From Dyella mobilis (GTDB lineage: Bacteria; Pseudomonadota; Gammaproteobacteria; Xanthomonadales; Rhodanobacteraceae): DNA of 64,000 nucleotides. Where the stretch lies: contig NZ_JADIKF010000039.1 in the NCBI RefSeq assembly GCF_016904945.1, positions 372,001 to 436,000 of the forward strand, written 5' to 3'. This document shows, piece by piece, positions 47,400 through 59,373 of this stretch. Under the pieces are notes generated by a model. It did not search any database. It saw only the letters and a list, made by a program, of their open reading frames with translations, and was not told where the DNA came from. Numbering within the stretch: the stretch's first letter is position 1; every line of letters starts with the position of its first letter. Made by a program: the position numbers and the translations under genes.

Positions 47400-48484
47400 G
47401 GTTGTGGGGCGATGGCTTTGGCGGGAGCGGGTGCACTGGTCGCGGCGGCCGGCGCTGCGTTGCCGGTTTGTACGCTGAGTCCTTCGATGTGGACGTTGCC
47501 GATATCGAGCGTGGCCATTTCCAACTGGCCATTGCCTGGCGGTGCGGAGAGCTGCGGCCCAGCCGGATTGGCCAGTTGGTTCCACCATTGCGCCAATGCG
47601 AGCGGCGGCAATTCGAGATCGACGTGGTTGTCTTTGCCGAGCAGTTTCAAATGCAGCAACAGAGGATTGTTTTCTCCTGCGGGCGTGAGCGATGCCGAGG
47701 CATCGTAGTGGCCGCCTTCGGCTTCATTGAACCTGCCTTGCAACTGCATCGCCACATTGGCGCCACCCATCCAGTGGGCGTGGCCGGTAAGGTACAGCAC
47801 TGTCGTGCTGTTGTCGGCGGCATGCACGGCAATGTCGTCGAGCATCAGAACGCCGTTGGCGATGCTGGGAACCACGGCCAGCTGCAATTGCAAAGGCGTG
47901 CCGTCGGGTTCCTTGCCGGAAAGCTTGACGCCGAAGCGCTGTCCGGCAGCGAGACGCCCGGTATCGAGCGAAACGTCGCTCAACCACTCGTTGTTGTTCT
48001 CCACCACGCTCCCGTTGCGGATGCGTACGCCCGTGGCAATGCTCGGAATCTGTCCCGGCACCGCAGCCGACTGCGGCGGCAGCGACATCAGCCAGGCTTG
48101 CAATGCGTCCAGGTCAACCCGGGGTGAGTTGATCTGCATACGCGAAATCACCATCGGTCCGCCGAACAAGGTATGCCACGGTAGAACCAGCCGACCGTTG
48201 GCGGCCTGCAGAATGGGCATGGCCGGGGTGCCGCCGGCACCGGCTTCGCGCGCGATCAGCGTGATGCCTTCCAGGTGCAGCGCGGGGCGCGGAAACAAGG
48301 TGGGGCTGGCCGGGCTGGAAAGCGTCAACTGCAGTCCGGCGTTGGAGGCCTGCTCTTTCAGCATGGCGGTAAAACGATCTGGCTGCAGCAGCAGGTAAAG
48401 CGCCGCCAGCACCGTGAGCACCACGCCGCCGAGTACGCTGGCGATAATGACCAGTACCAATCGCAGCGGGCGCGGCACGATCAT
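47396..48484 (-). CDS. AsmA-like inner-membrane/periplasmic protein
   Basis: A 362-residue protein with one N-terminal membrane segment (LVLVIIASVLGGVVLTVLAA, about residues 9-28) and a large beta-rich periplasmic part. LYLLLQPDRFTAMLKEQ followed by RPALHLEGITLI resembles the N-terminal AsmA domain, with LEMATLDIGNVHIEG near the end. AsmA proteins are shorter relatives of phospholipid-bridging proteins such as YhdP/TamB. It overlaps ftsY (TGATG) and mutY (GTGA), so the three are probably translated together. Confidence 0.75.
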   Translation of the reverse strand: MIVPRPLRLVLVIIASVLGGVVLTVLAALYLLLQPDRFTAMLKEQASNAGLQLTLSSPASPTLFPRPALHLEGITLIAREAGAGGTPAMPILQAANGRLVLPWHTLFGGPMVISRMQINSPRVDLDALQAWLMSLPPQSAAVPGQIPSIATGVRIRNGSVVENNNEWLSDVSLDTGRLAAGQRFGVKLSGKEPDGTPLQLQLAVVPSIANGVLMLDDIAVHAADNSTTVLYLTGHAHWMGGANVAMQLQGRFNEAEGGHYDASASLTPAGENNPLLLHLKLLGKDNHVDLELPPLALAQWWNQLANPAGPQLSAPPGNGQLEMATLDIGNVHIEGLSVQTGNAAPAAATSAPAPAKAIAPQP

Positions 48485-49557
48485 CAGCTAGGGGAGAACT
48501 CAGCGGGAAGCAGGCCGTCGACGTAGGATTCGGCGTCAAATACACGCAGATCCGTAGCAGTTTCGCCGAGGCCGACGAAGCGGATCGGCAGTCCGAATTC
48601 GCGTGCCAGTGCGAACACGACCCCGCCTTTGGCCGTACCGTCGAGTTTGGTGACCACCAGGCCGGTAACGCCGACGATCTGGCGGAACTGGCGCACCTGG
48701 TTCACCGCGTTTTGGCCGGTGGTGCCGTCGATCACCATCAGCACTTCGTGCGGCGCGCCGGCGTCGAGTTTTTTCAGCACGCGGGCGATCTTGCCCAGCT
48801 CATCCATCAGGCCGCCCTGCGTGTGCAGGCGTCCAGCGGTATCGGCAACCAGTACGTCGGCGTGGCGGGAGCGGGCGGCTTGCAGTGCATCGAAGATCAC
48901 GCTGGCTGCATCGGCGTCCTGACCCTGTGAAATGACCGGGACCTGGTTGCGGTCGCCCCAGGTCTTGAGCTGTTCGACCGCTGCGGCGCGGAAGGTATCG
49001 CCTGCCGCCAGCAAGACCTGCTTTCCCTCATCGCGCCAGCGGCGTGCGAGCTTGCCGATGGTGGTGGTCTTGCCTGCGCCATTGATGCCCACGATGAGCA
49101 CTACGAAGGGGCTGTGCCCGTGGATCTCCAAGGGGCGTTGCACCGGATTGAGCAAATTAACCAGATCCTGACGCAGGGCTTGCAGCAATGCGCCGGCATC
49201 GGCGAACTCGCGCTTGTGCATGCGCTTGCGCAGGCTCTCCACCAGCGAAGTGCTGGCCTCGATGCCTACGTCGGCTGTGATCAGGGTGGTTTCCAGCTCG
49301 TCCAGCAGGTTGTCGTCCAACTTGGGATGACGGGAAAACAGCGAGGAAATGCCACGGGCAAAGACGCTGCCGGACAGGCGTTCGCGCCAGCTGCGCTTGG
49401 CAGCGGGCGCCGTTTCCGGTTCGACGGGCGTTTCCAGGACAGGCTCCGGCGCGGAAGGCGCTTCCGGCGCGGCGGTCTCGACCGGCGCTTGATTCGCTGC
49501 TTCCTCGTTTTCCCCGGCGCCGCTATCGGCGGGCTTCTTCTTCCAGAACTTGAGCAT
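48484..49557 (-). CDS. ftsY: Signal recognition particle receptor FtsY
   Basis: Docks SRP-bound ribosomes at the inner membrane. The 357-residue protein has an acidic, Pro/Glu/Ala-rich A domain (residues ~10-60), the helical N domain and a GTPase domain with GINGAGKTT at 157-165, DTFRAAAVEQL, DTAGRLHTQGGLMDEL and TKLDGTAKGG. The A domain is much shorter than in E. coli. It diverges from rsmD across 73 bp, as ftsY and rsmD do in E. coli. Confidence 0.96.
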   Translation of the reverse strand: MLKFWKKKPADSGAGENEEAANQAPVETAAPEAPSAPEPVLETPVEPETAPAAKRSWRERLSGSVFARGISSLFSRHPKLDDNLLDELETTLITADVGIEASTSLVESLRKRMHKREFADAGALLQALRQDLVNLLNPVQRPLEIHGHSPFVVLIVGINGAGKTTTIGKLARRWRDEGKQVLLAAGDTFRAAAVEQLKTWGDRNQVPVISQGQDADAASVIFDALQAARSRHADVLVADTAGRLHTQGGLMDELGKIARVLKKLDAGAPHEVLMVIDGTTGQNAVNQVRQFRQIVGVTGLVVTKLDGTAKGGVVFALAREFGLPIRFVGLGETATDLRVFDAESYVDGLLPAEFSPS

Positions 49558-49630
49558 GGGGCGCGTGATTCAAAGACAATAGGCGAATGCTATCACCCCG
49601 ACCCGTACTGTCCGCTGAGGAAGCCGGCGC

Positions 49631-50206
49631 ATGAAGGCCATGCCTGGACGGATCCGCATCATTGGCGGCCACTTGCGCAACTCTCGCCTGGATGTCCCCG
49701 ACCTGCCCGGGCTGCGCCCGACCGCCGAGAGGGTGCGTGAGACCTTGTTCAATTGGCTGGCGCCGACCATCGCTGGCGTACGGGTGCTGGATCTATGCGC
49801 AGGTACCGGGGCGCTGGGTATCGAGGCGCTGTCGCGCGGTGCGGCAGCGGCGCAGTTCGTGGAGCCGGACGGGCGCGCAATGGATGCCCTGCGCAGCAAT
49901 CTCGCCCGGTTGAAGGCGGATGGCGGCGAAGTGGTGCAGGCCGACGCGCTCGGCTTTCTGCGGCGTCAGCCGCAATCGTTCGGCCTGGTGTTCCTGGACC
50001 CGCCGTTTGCATCGCAGCTATGGACGACCCTGGCGCAAAAGCTGGAAGAGGGCGGCTGGCTGGCTCCCGCCGCCCAGGTGTACGTGGAATCTCCCAAGGG
50101 CGTGGAGCCTGCGGTCCCGGCCAATTGGGCCCTGCATCGCGAAGGGCATGCCGGGGACGTGCGGTATGCGCTTTATCGCCGCACAGGGCAAGCTCCGATC
50201 CGTTAA
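49631..50206 (+). CDS. rsmD: 16S rRNA (guanine966-N2)-methyltransferase RsmD
   Basis: Methylates G966 of 16S rRNA. The 191-residue protein has the RsmD start RIRIIGGHLRNSRLDVPD, LRPTAERVRETLFNWL, the SAM site LDLCAGTGALGIEALSRGA and the catalytic FLDPPF. An ATG at 49640 is also in frame; 49631 is listed. It leads rsmD-coaD, a common pair. Confidence 0.95.
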   Translation: MKAMPGRIRIIGGHLRNSRLDVPDLPGLRPTAERVRETLFNWLAPTIAGVRVLDLCAGTGALGIEALSRGAAAAQFVEPDGRAMDALRSNLARLKADGGEVVQADALGFLRRQPQSFGLVFLDPPFASQLWTTLAQKLEEGGWLAPAAQVYVESPKGVEPAVPANWALHREGHAGDVRYALYRRTGQAPIR

Positions 50207-51269
<1,063 letters not shown>

Positions 51270-51310
51270 TCGCCTGCAGCCTCTCTACGTGAGAGAGGTA
51301 GCCATGGAGG

Positions 51311-51344
51311 GCGTGCCTTGCCATCGGTGCGGGCACGCTCTTTT
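51311..51344 (+). terminator. Terminator after the lipoprotein gene
   Basis: GCGTGCC and GGCACGC pair over 7 bp with a 14-nt loop, followed by TCTTTT. A second small hairpin (CCTCTCT/AGAGAGG, 51280-51298) lies just before it. Together they close the rsmD-coaD-lipoprotein run. Confidence 0.75.
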
Positions 51345-51410
51345 GTCACAACGTTATAGCCATCTGCTTTTTGTTGCTTCGCACAACAAGCGCCGGCCCG
51401 TGTAGACTAA

Positions 51411-53383
<1,973 letters not shown>

Positions 53384-53404
53384 AAAGCGGTAAGCGGCGA
53401 TCCA

Positions 53405-53435
53405 CAACACTGCTCTCACATCGAGAGCGGTGTTG
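53405..53435. terminator. Hairpin after ggt
   Basis: CAACACTGCTCTC and GAGAGCGGTGTTG pair over 13 bp with one T-G mismatch and a 5-nt loop (ACATC). It is 21 bp past the ggt stop. There is no T-run, so termination would need help. Confidence 0.6.
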
Positions 53436-53490
53436 AGTGCGATACTTGCGTCATTCCTAACTGCGCTGAAACTTCAGGCGGGACGCACTC

Positions 53491-54339
53491 ATGCAATTGT
53501 GGTCGATCAACGGCAACACGCAAAAACTCGATGGCGGCGCCATGTTCGGCAATGCGCCCAAGGCCATGTGGTCGCGCTGGATCGCCCCGGACGAACTCAA
53601 TCGCATTCCGCTGGCTTGCCGTTGCATGCTGGTGAAGGATCTGGACGGCCGCAACGTGCTGTTCGAGACCGGTATCGGCGCCTTTTTTGAGCCATCGTTG
53701 CGCGAACGCTATGGGGTGGTGGAAAGCCATCACGTATTGTTGGACTCGCTGGCCGAAGCGGGTGTATCGCACGAGGACATCGACGTGGTGGTGCTCTCGC
53801 ACCTGCATTTCGATCACGCCGGCGGATTGCTGGCTGCGTGGGAAGAGGGCAAGACGCCGCGCCTGTTGTTTCCGCACGCGCAATTCCTGGTGGGCGCCCA
53901 TCACTGGCAACGTGCGTTGAAGCCGCATCCGCGCGATCGCGCCTCGTTTGTTCCGGAGCTGCAGCCGTTGCTGCAACAGAGCGGGCGGCTGGAGCTGGTG
54001 GCCGGCGAGCATTCGCAGACGCTGGGCCAGTCGGTGCGCTTCCATTTTTCCGACGGGCATACTCCTGGCCTGATGCTGGCGGAATTCGCTGGCGTAGTTT
54101 TTTGCGCCGACCTGATTCCCGGCCGTGCCTGGGTGCATCTGCCCATCACCATGGGCTACGACCGTTTTCCGGAGGCGCTCATCGAAGAAAAGCGCGCCTT
54201 CCTGGACGACAAGCTTGCCCGCAACGTGCGCTTGTTCTTTACCCACGACCACGCCTGTGCCATGGCGCGCGTGACACGCGACGAGCGTGGGCGTTATGGT
54301 ACGGCTGACGAGCAGCCCGAATTACGCGGCGCGATTTGA
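53491..54339 (+). CDS. MBL-fold metallo-hydrolase
   Basis: A 282-residue metallo-beta-lactamase-fold enzyme. The metal-binding motif is [10 protein letters not shown] in [16 protein letters not shown], with further ligands in [18 protein letters not shown] ([11 protein letters not shown]) and [10 protein letters not shown] at the C-terminus. The start ([20 protein letters not shown]) is seen in lactonase-like and AttM-like members. The substrate is unknown; quorum-signal lactonase is possible but not shown. It is 32 bp upstream of the TMEM43-type gene. Confidence 0.88.
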   Translation: MQLWSINGNTQKLDGGAMFGNAPKAMWSRWIAPDELNRIPLACRCMLVKDLDGRNVLFETGIGAFFEPSLRERYGVVESHHVLLDSLAEAGVSHEDIDVVVLSHLHFDHAGGLLAAWEEGKTPRLLFPHAQFLVGAHHWQRALKPHPRDRASFVPELQPLLQQSGRLELVAGEHSQTLGQSVRFHFSDGHTPGLMLAEFAGVVFCADLIPGRAWVHLPITMGYDRFPEALIEEKRAFLDDKLARNVRLFFTHDHACAMARVTRDERGRYGTADEQPELRGAI

Positions 54340-54371
54340 AATCCTGAGCGCAGGTCACACCCGGAGGTTCG

Positions 54372-55418
54372 ATGAGCGGCGAGCGCAAGCCACCCCTCTC
54401 CATCCGCGAATGGCTGTTGCCCGCACTGGGGGCGGTGATCATGCTCATCGGCGTGGGTATCGCGGCGGTCACCGAAAAAGGCCACGTCGACTACCGTGCG
54501 CAGATGGAGCGGCATGGAGGGGACGTGCTCAACCTGGGCAGCAACGGCCGCCCCGACGCCGGCGAGCAAGGTTACATGGTGCGCGTGGTCGGGCCCCTGC
54601 AGGTCGTTGAAGCGCCGTTGGACCGGCAATTCAATCAGCAAAGCAACCAGCCGGTGCTGATCCGCCACGTGCAGATGTTCCAATGGCACGAGGTGCACTA
54701 CGGCGGGCCCGCGGCCTATGAGCTGGATTGGGAAGACCAGCCGATCGACTCCAGCCACTTCGAGCATCCCGCAGGCCACGTCAATCCCGGCAAGTTTCCT
54801 CTGCAGAGCGAGCAATTCGACGCTGGACTGGTGCGCGTGAACGATTTCATGCTCGATCCGGCCTTGGTGCACGCCTTGGTCGGGAGCCAGCCGGTGTCGC
54901 CGGATCTGCGCAGCCTGCCGAGCAATCTCGCTGCCAGCTTCAGCCTGTACAACAACAGCCTGGTGACCAGTGCGGTACCTTCCGCCCCACAATTGGGCGA
55001 TCTGCGCGTGAGCTGGGAAGCTGTGCCGATCCAGGATGTGACGGTGGTGGCAAAGGTCAGCGGCAACAAACTGATCCCCGCCAGCGACGCTGCCGACGGG
55101 GTAGGGTTCGCGGTGCAGTCGGGCGATGTATCGCTGGCGGATATTTTTCCGGACTTGCCCGTGCCGCCCGATTATTCGTGGTTGCGGCGCATCGTCTCGA
55201 TTCTGTTGGCGACCCTAGGCGCGGCGTTACTGCTGCGCTGGCATTACCAGCGTATCGATGCGGTTCTTGCACCGGCGATCGCTGTGTCGGTGATCGGTGC
55301 AGTGGATGCGGTGTTGTGGCTGGGTAACGACAACACACGCGCCCTGGGCTGGTTCTTGCTCTCGCTGATCGGCGTTGCGCTGACCGCGTGGCGGGTGCTC
55401 GCCGCGCGGTCGGCTTGA
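54372..55418 (+). CDS. TMEM43 (LUMA) family membrane protein
   Basis: A 348-residue protein with the TMEM43 layout: one N-terminal membrane segment (about 15-33), a large soluble domain with DVLNLGSNGRPDAGEQGYMV, VQMFQWHE and FPLQSEQFDAGLVRVNDFML, and three closely spaced membrane segments at the C-terminus (about 270-345). VQMFQWHE is the most telling segment of the family, which in animals includes an inner nuclear membrane protein. The bacterial role is unknown. AGGTTCG lies upstream of the ATG. Confidence 0.86.
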   Translation: MSGERKPPLSIREWLLPALGAVIMLIGVGIAAVTEKGHVDYRAQMERHGGDVLNLGSNGRPDAGEQGYMVRVVGPLQVVEAPLDRQFNQQSNQPVLIRHVQMFQWHEVHYGGPAAYELDWEDQPIDSSHFEHPAGHVNPGKFPLQSEQFDAGLVRVNDFMLDPALVHALVGSQPVSPDLRSLPSNLAASFSLYNNSLVTSAVPSAPQLGDLRVSWEAVPIQDVTVVAKVSGNKLIPASDAADGVGFAVQSGDVSLADIFPDLPVPPDYSWLRRIVSILLATLGAALLLRWHYQRIDAVLAPAIAVSVIGAVDAVLWLGNDNTRALGWFLLSLIGVALTAWRVLAARSA

Positions 55419-55425
55419 GCACGGC

Positions 55426-55992
55426 TCAATCGAACAGGTTGGCGTGTTCGATGAACCACAAGCCGGCGAAGAGTTTCGGGTCGATCGAATAGCCCTCGGC
55501 GCGGCGCGCGAGCAACCACTTGGCCGCTTCTTTGCGTGGGACTTCGTGCACCACGATGTTTTCGTTTTCGTCACCGCCGCCATCGCCGACCTTGACCAGA
55601 TCGTGGGCGAGCACGAAGGCGATGATCTCGCTGCTCATGCCTGATGACGTCGGACCTTCGTGCAAGAAGCTGACGTGGCTGCAGCGGTAGCCGGTTTCCT
55701 CTTCCAGCTCACGTTGCGCGGCCAGCAGGACGCCTTCGTTTTCGCTGCCGGAGAGGTCCCCGACTAACCCGGCCGGCATCTCGATGGTGAACTGCTGGAC
55801 GGCTACCCGGTATTGCTCGACGAACAGAATTTTGTCTTCCGGCGTAACGGACAGAATGATGACGGCGCCGCCGGGATTGTTGCGTTCGGCGTATTCCCAG
55901 CGGCCCCGGCGGCGCAGGCTGAGCCAGCGTCCTTGATGGAGCGTTTCGACGTGGGTGCCGGCATCAGGAGGTTTGCGATCGAGTGGGTTCAT
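55426..55992 (-). CDS. Nudix hydrolase (ADP-ribose pyrophosphatase type)
   Basis: A 188-residue Nudix enzyme. The Nudix box ends AAQRELEEETGYR, preceded by EMPAGLVGDLSGSEN; the spacing between the first glycine and the first glutamate has two extra residues. The preceding strand VEQYRVAVQQFTIEMPAG is typical of ADP-ribose or GDP-mannose pyrophosphatases. The C-terminus (KLFAGLWFIEHANLFD) is like other Xanthomonadales members. It is tail-to-tail with the TMEM43-type gene with 7 bp between stops. Confidence 0.9.
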   Translation of the reverse strand: MNPLDRKPPDAGTHVETLHQGRWLSLRRRGRWEYAERNNPGGAVIILSVTPEDKILFVEQYRVAVQQFTIEMPAGLVGDLSGSENEGVLLAAQRELEEETGYRCSHVSFLHEGPTSSGMSSEIIAFVLAHDLVKVGDGGGDENENIVVHEVPRKEAAKWLLARRAEGYSIDPKLFAGLWFIEHANLFD

Positions 55993-56035
55993 CGAAAGGA
56001 ATGGCTCGTGAAGAAATGAAAATGCTGCGAGGCGT

Positions 56036-56947
56036 TCAACGGGGGGATTGTGTTTCGTTGAGCGCGCGCAGGCGATTGCGCGTCAGTGGCCCGAAGCGAA
56101 GCCGCTCGCAGAGCGGTTCCAGCGTATCGGGCGAAGGACGACGCAGCAGGGCATCTGCGGTGCCGTCGATAGGGGCATCCAGCGCAATGCGGGTAAGGCG
56201 TCGATAAAGCCGGGCCGATTCGCCATGCGCGCGCAGTTTTGCCGCGCAACTGGCCGCGCCGCGCAAGCGCAGGAAAGGTACTTCTTCCACGCGTTCCAGC
56301 AGCGCATCGAGGTTGCCGAAATGGCCCAACAAGGCGGCCGCCGTCTTTGCGCCGATACCGGGCACACCGGGAATGTTGTCGACGGCGTCGCCACACAGTG
56401 CCAGATAATCCGCGACCTGCTCGGGATGCACGCCCAGTCGCTCGAACACGCCCGCCGGTCCCCAGCGTTGGTTGCGCGCAAAATCCCATTGCTCGTCGTG
56501 CTCGCCGAGCAACTGGCCGAAGTCCTTGTCGGCGGAAATGATCACGCTGCGAAAACCCAGGGCACGCAGACTCCACAGGGTGCTGCCGATCAGATCGTCC
56601 GCTTCGAAGCTGTGGTCGATCAACACGCGGATGCCGAGCGCCTCGGTGACGGCGCGGCATTGCACGAACTGCCGCTCGAGATCGGGCGGTGGCAGTTCGC
56701 GATTGGCCTTGTACTGGGGGTAGATCGCATTGCGGAACGAGGTGGTCAGCGAAGCGTCGAAAGCCACGGCAAGATGCGAGGGCTTTTCGCGTTCCAGCAG
56801 CTCGCACAGGAAACGCGTAAAGCCATGCACGGCGTTGACCGGATGGCCGTCGACGTCGTGAAATTCATCCGGCATCGAGTGCCAGGCACGGAACACATAC
56901 AGGCTGCCATCAACCAGGTGTGTCGTGGGCAGGCTGGAGCGCGTCAC
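56036..56947 (-). CDS. 5'-3' exonuclease (flap endonuclease-like)
   Basis: A 303-residue protein matching the N-terminal exonuclease domain of DNA polymerase I. The metal-binding acids are in THLVDGSLYVFRAW, AVAFDASLTTSFRN, HSFEADDLIGS, ISADKDFGQLL and CGDAVDNIPGVPGIGAKTA (the last with the helix-hairpin-helix). It lacks a polymerase domain, like ExoIX/Xni but with more of the metal-binding acids kept. GTG at 56947 is chosen; it is 1 nt after the stop of the upstream nitroreductase gene. Confidence 0.92.
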   Translation of the reverse strand: MTRSSLPTTHLVDGSLYVFRAWHSMPDEFHDVDGHPVNAVHGFTRFLCELLEREKPSHLAVAFDASLTTSFRNAIYPQYKANRELPPPDLERQFVQCRAVTEALGIRVLIDHSFEADDLIGSTLWSLRALGFRSVIISADKDFGQLLGEHDEQWDFARNQRWGPAGVFERLGVHPEQVADYLALCGDAVDNIPGVPGIGAKTAAALLGHFGNLDALLERVEEVPFLRLRGAASCAAKLRAHGESARLYRRLTRIALDAPIDGTADALLRRPSPDTLEPLCERLRFGPLTRNRLRALNETQSPR

Positions 56948-56948
56948 G

Positions 56949-57518
56949 TCAGGCCTTCCACTGGCTGAGCAGATCGTCCAACGCGGGGCGATCGCGATCG
57001 GGGATGTCGGTTTGCGGCGTACCGATGTGCACAAAACCGATCACGCATTCGTTGCTGGCCAGGCCAAGCAGCGCGGCCACTTCGGGGTCGTAGGCCGCCC
57101 AGCCGGTAAGCCATTGGGCGCCGAAACCCTGGGCATAGGCGCCAAGCAGAATGTTGTAGGCGACGTTGCCGGCGCAGAGCTTCTGTTCGATTTCCGGGAT
57201 GCCGGCATCGTCGTGCAGGCGACCGACGACCACCATCACCAATGGTGCAAAGGTATAGCGGAAGCGTTCTTTTTCACGCTTGGATTCGGGCAGTTGCGGA
57301 TCGCGGCGAATGGCACGTTCGGCCAGCTGTTCGCCGAAGCTGAGTTTGTCCTGGCCGCGCAGCTCGATCAACCGGAAGGGTACCAGCTTGCCGTGGTCGG
57401 GAACGCGGATTGCTGCCTCGAGCAAGGAGCGCAGCGTGGCAGCATCCGGAGCCGGCTCACCGAGCTGGCGCGAAGGCGCGGAATGACGCTGTTGAAGCAG
57501 GGCGAGCGGGTTGGACAT
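56949..57518 (-). CDS. Nitroreductase-family protein (YdjA-like)
   Basis: A 189-residue FMN-dependent oxidoreductase. It begins MSNPLALLQQRHSAPSRQLG, with the FMN-contacting R-S segment and AAIRVPDHGKLVPFRLIEL. GNVAYNILLGAYAQGFGAQW and the end VIGFVHIGTP fit the short YdjA-type nitroreductases. The natural substrate is unknown. The ATG at 57518 matches the family start. It is directly upstream of the exonuclease gene. The 188 bp to cdd hold no gene I can support. Confidence 0.92.
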   Translation of the reverse strand: MSNPLALLQQRHSAPSRQLGEPAPDAATLRSLLEAAIRVPDHGKLVPFRLIELRGQDKLSFGEQLAERAIRRDPQLPESKREKERFRYTFAPLVMVVVGRLHDDAGIPEIEQKLCAGNVAYNILLGAYAQGFGAQWLTGWAAYDPEVAALLGLASNECVIGFVHIGTPQTDIPDRDRPALDDLLSQWKA

Positions 57519-57706
57519 GGGGAAAAGTCGGCTTCGGGGCAAACGCCTATCCTACAACCGTGGGTGGGCAGTCACGATGTCTGAAGGTCACGCGGACCAT
57601 CCGTAAGGCTTTCAGCAAAGCCATTCTTTCCGGCTTGTAGGTGTATGCATGCCAGCCTGAGGTTTATAGCGTGGGCATGGTGCGCTCGTTGCTGGCCGCG
57701 TCGGAC

Positions 57707-58123
57707 TCAGGATGATTCTCTTAGCAGCTTGAAGCTGCCGGGCAGCAAGGCTTCCACTGTCGTCTGTCGCGTCGCGCCGGCCACGTTGGCGAGCAGCACG
57801 GGCATGGCTGCATCACACAGCTCGGCCAGCACCTGGCGACAGGAGCCGCAAGGTGTAACCGGGTCGGGCGTATCGGCAATCACCGCGATGGCAGTGAAAT
57901 CACCCGGCTTGCAGCCGGCAGCGATGGCGCTGAACAAGGCGGTGCGCTCGGCGCAATTGCACAAACCATAAGCTGCATTCTCAACGTTGCAGCCTACGAA
58001 GAGGCGACCATCGCGGGCTTGCAGAGCGGCGCCGACCTGAAAACGGGAATACGGTGCGTAAGCCAATTCGCGCGCGCTGCGGGCAAGGTCCAACAGGGTG
58101 CTGCTGAGGGAAGGCTCGGGCAT
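57707..58123 (-). CDS. cdd: Cytidine deaminase
   Basis: Converts cytidine and deoxycytidine to uridine forms for pyrimidine salvage. The 138-residue protein is the short tetrameric type. The zinc site is Cys57 and the catalytic Glu59 in NCAERTALFSAI, with Cys92 and Cys95 in TPCGSCRQVLAEL. AYAPYSRFQVGAAL precedes them. The ATG at 58123 fits the family. It diverges from pntAA across 116 bp. Confidence 0.95.
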   Translation of the reverse strand: MPEPSLSSTLLDLARSARELAYAPYSRFQVGAALQARDGRLFVGCNVENAAYGLCNCAERTALFSAIAAGCKPGDFTAIAVIADTPDPVTPCGSCRQVLAELCDAAMPVLLANVAGATRQTTVEALLPGSFKLLRESS

Positions 58124-58239
58124 CGCTGTCTCCGGCGGGCGGGCCGGCCAGTCTAACTCGAAGTTCGGAGGGCCATGGAAGGTTCGCCGGGAGCCGGGCA
58201 TCGGCTAGGATGGGGCGACTACTGCGCAGGGGATGGTCG

Positions 58240-59340
58240 ATGTCGATTACCGTGTCCGCATTGCGTGAAACCGCCGCCGGCGAGCGACGGGTCGCCATCA
58301 CGCCGGAAGTGGCAAAGAAACTGCGCGGCAAGGGCCTGCGCGTGCTGCTCGAACGAGGTGCAGGGGCGGCTGCCGGATTTCCTGACGCCAGTTATCCGGA
58401 TGCGGAATTTGCCGATGCAGCCGACGTAACGAACCAGGCAGACCTGCTCGCCTGTGTGCTGCCGCCGGATGACGGCGTGCTGGCGCGCTTGCGTGAAGGC
58501 AGCGTAGTGGTGGGGCAATTGCGCCCGCACGGCGCGACGGCGCGCATCGATATGCTGGCGAACCGCAAATTGACGGCGTTTTCGTTGGAACTGTTGCCGC
58601 GTACGACGCGCGCACAGGCGATGGATGTATTGAGCTCGCAGGCTGCGGTGGCTGGCTATCGCGCCATGCTCATGGCGGCGGAGAATTCGCCGAAATTCTT
58701 CCCGATGCTGACGACGGCGGCCGGCACCATTCGGCCTTCGCGTGTGCTGGTGATTGGCGCGGGCGTGGCGGGGTTGCAGGCTATCGCCACGGCAAGGCGC
58801 CTGGGTGCGCAGATCGAAGGCTATGACGTGCGTCCCGAAACACGGGAGCAGATCGAATCCTTAGGCGCCAAATTTCTGGATCTGGGCGTCAGCGCAGCCG
58901 GCAGCGGGGGCTATGCCCGCGAACTGACCGCAGAAGAACGGGCAGCCCAGCAACAGGCTTTGGCCGATCACCTGAAAGTATTCGATGCGGTGGTGACGAC
59001 AGCGGCGGTACCCGGCCGCGCCGCGCCGAAGATCCTCGGTACGAGCATGGTCGAAGGCATGAAGCCGGGTGCGTTGATTGTCGACCTGGCTGCGGAAAGC
59101 GGTGGCAACTGCGAGTTGACGCGTCCGGGGGAACGGGTCGAGCACGGCGGTGTGACGATCCTGGGGCCTTTGAATCTGGCGGCTGGTGCGCCGCTGCATG
59201 CATCGGAAATGTATGCGCGCAACATCTACAACTTTGCCGAACTGCTGATCCGCGACGGTGCCTTGCGACCGGATTTCGATGACGAACTGGTTGCCAAGAG
59301 CTGCCTTGTGCGCGACGGCGAGATTTTGTTCAAGCCCTGA
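58240..59340 (+). CDS. pntAA: NAD(P) transhydrogenase subunit alpha, part 1 (NAD-binding)
   Basis: The soluble NAD(H)-binding part of the proton-translocating transhydrogenase. The 366-residue protein starts with ALRETAAGERRVAITPEVAK, has the Rossmann motif VLVIGAGVAGLQAIATARRLG and GYDVRPETREQIESLGAKFLD, and ends NFAELLIRDGALRPDFDDE. The membrane half of the E. coli alpha subunit is absent; here it is a separate gene (pntAB), 1.7 kb downstream beyond three genes on the other strand. Confidence 0.94.
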   Translation: MSITVSALRETAAGERRVAITPEVAKKLRGKGLRVLLERGAGAAAGFPDASYPDAEFADAADVTNQADLLACVLPPDDGVLARLREGSVVVGQLRPHGATARIDMLANRKLTAFSLELLPRTTRAQAMDVLSSQAAVAGYRAMLMAAENSPKFFPMLTTAAGTIRPSRVLVIGAGVAGLQAIATARRLGAQIEGYDVRPETREQIESLGAKFLDLGVSAAGSGGYARELTAEERAAQQQALADHLKVFDAVVTTAAVPGRAAPKILGTSMVEGMKPGALIVDLAAESGGNCELTRPGERVEHGGVTILGPLNLAAGAPLHASEMYARNIYNFAELLIRDGALRPDFDDELVAKSCLVRDGEILFKP

Positions 59341-59373
59341 ACTGCGTAGCCCTCGAGAGCATCGAAAGGTCGA

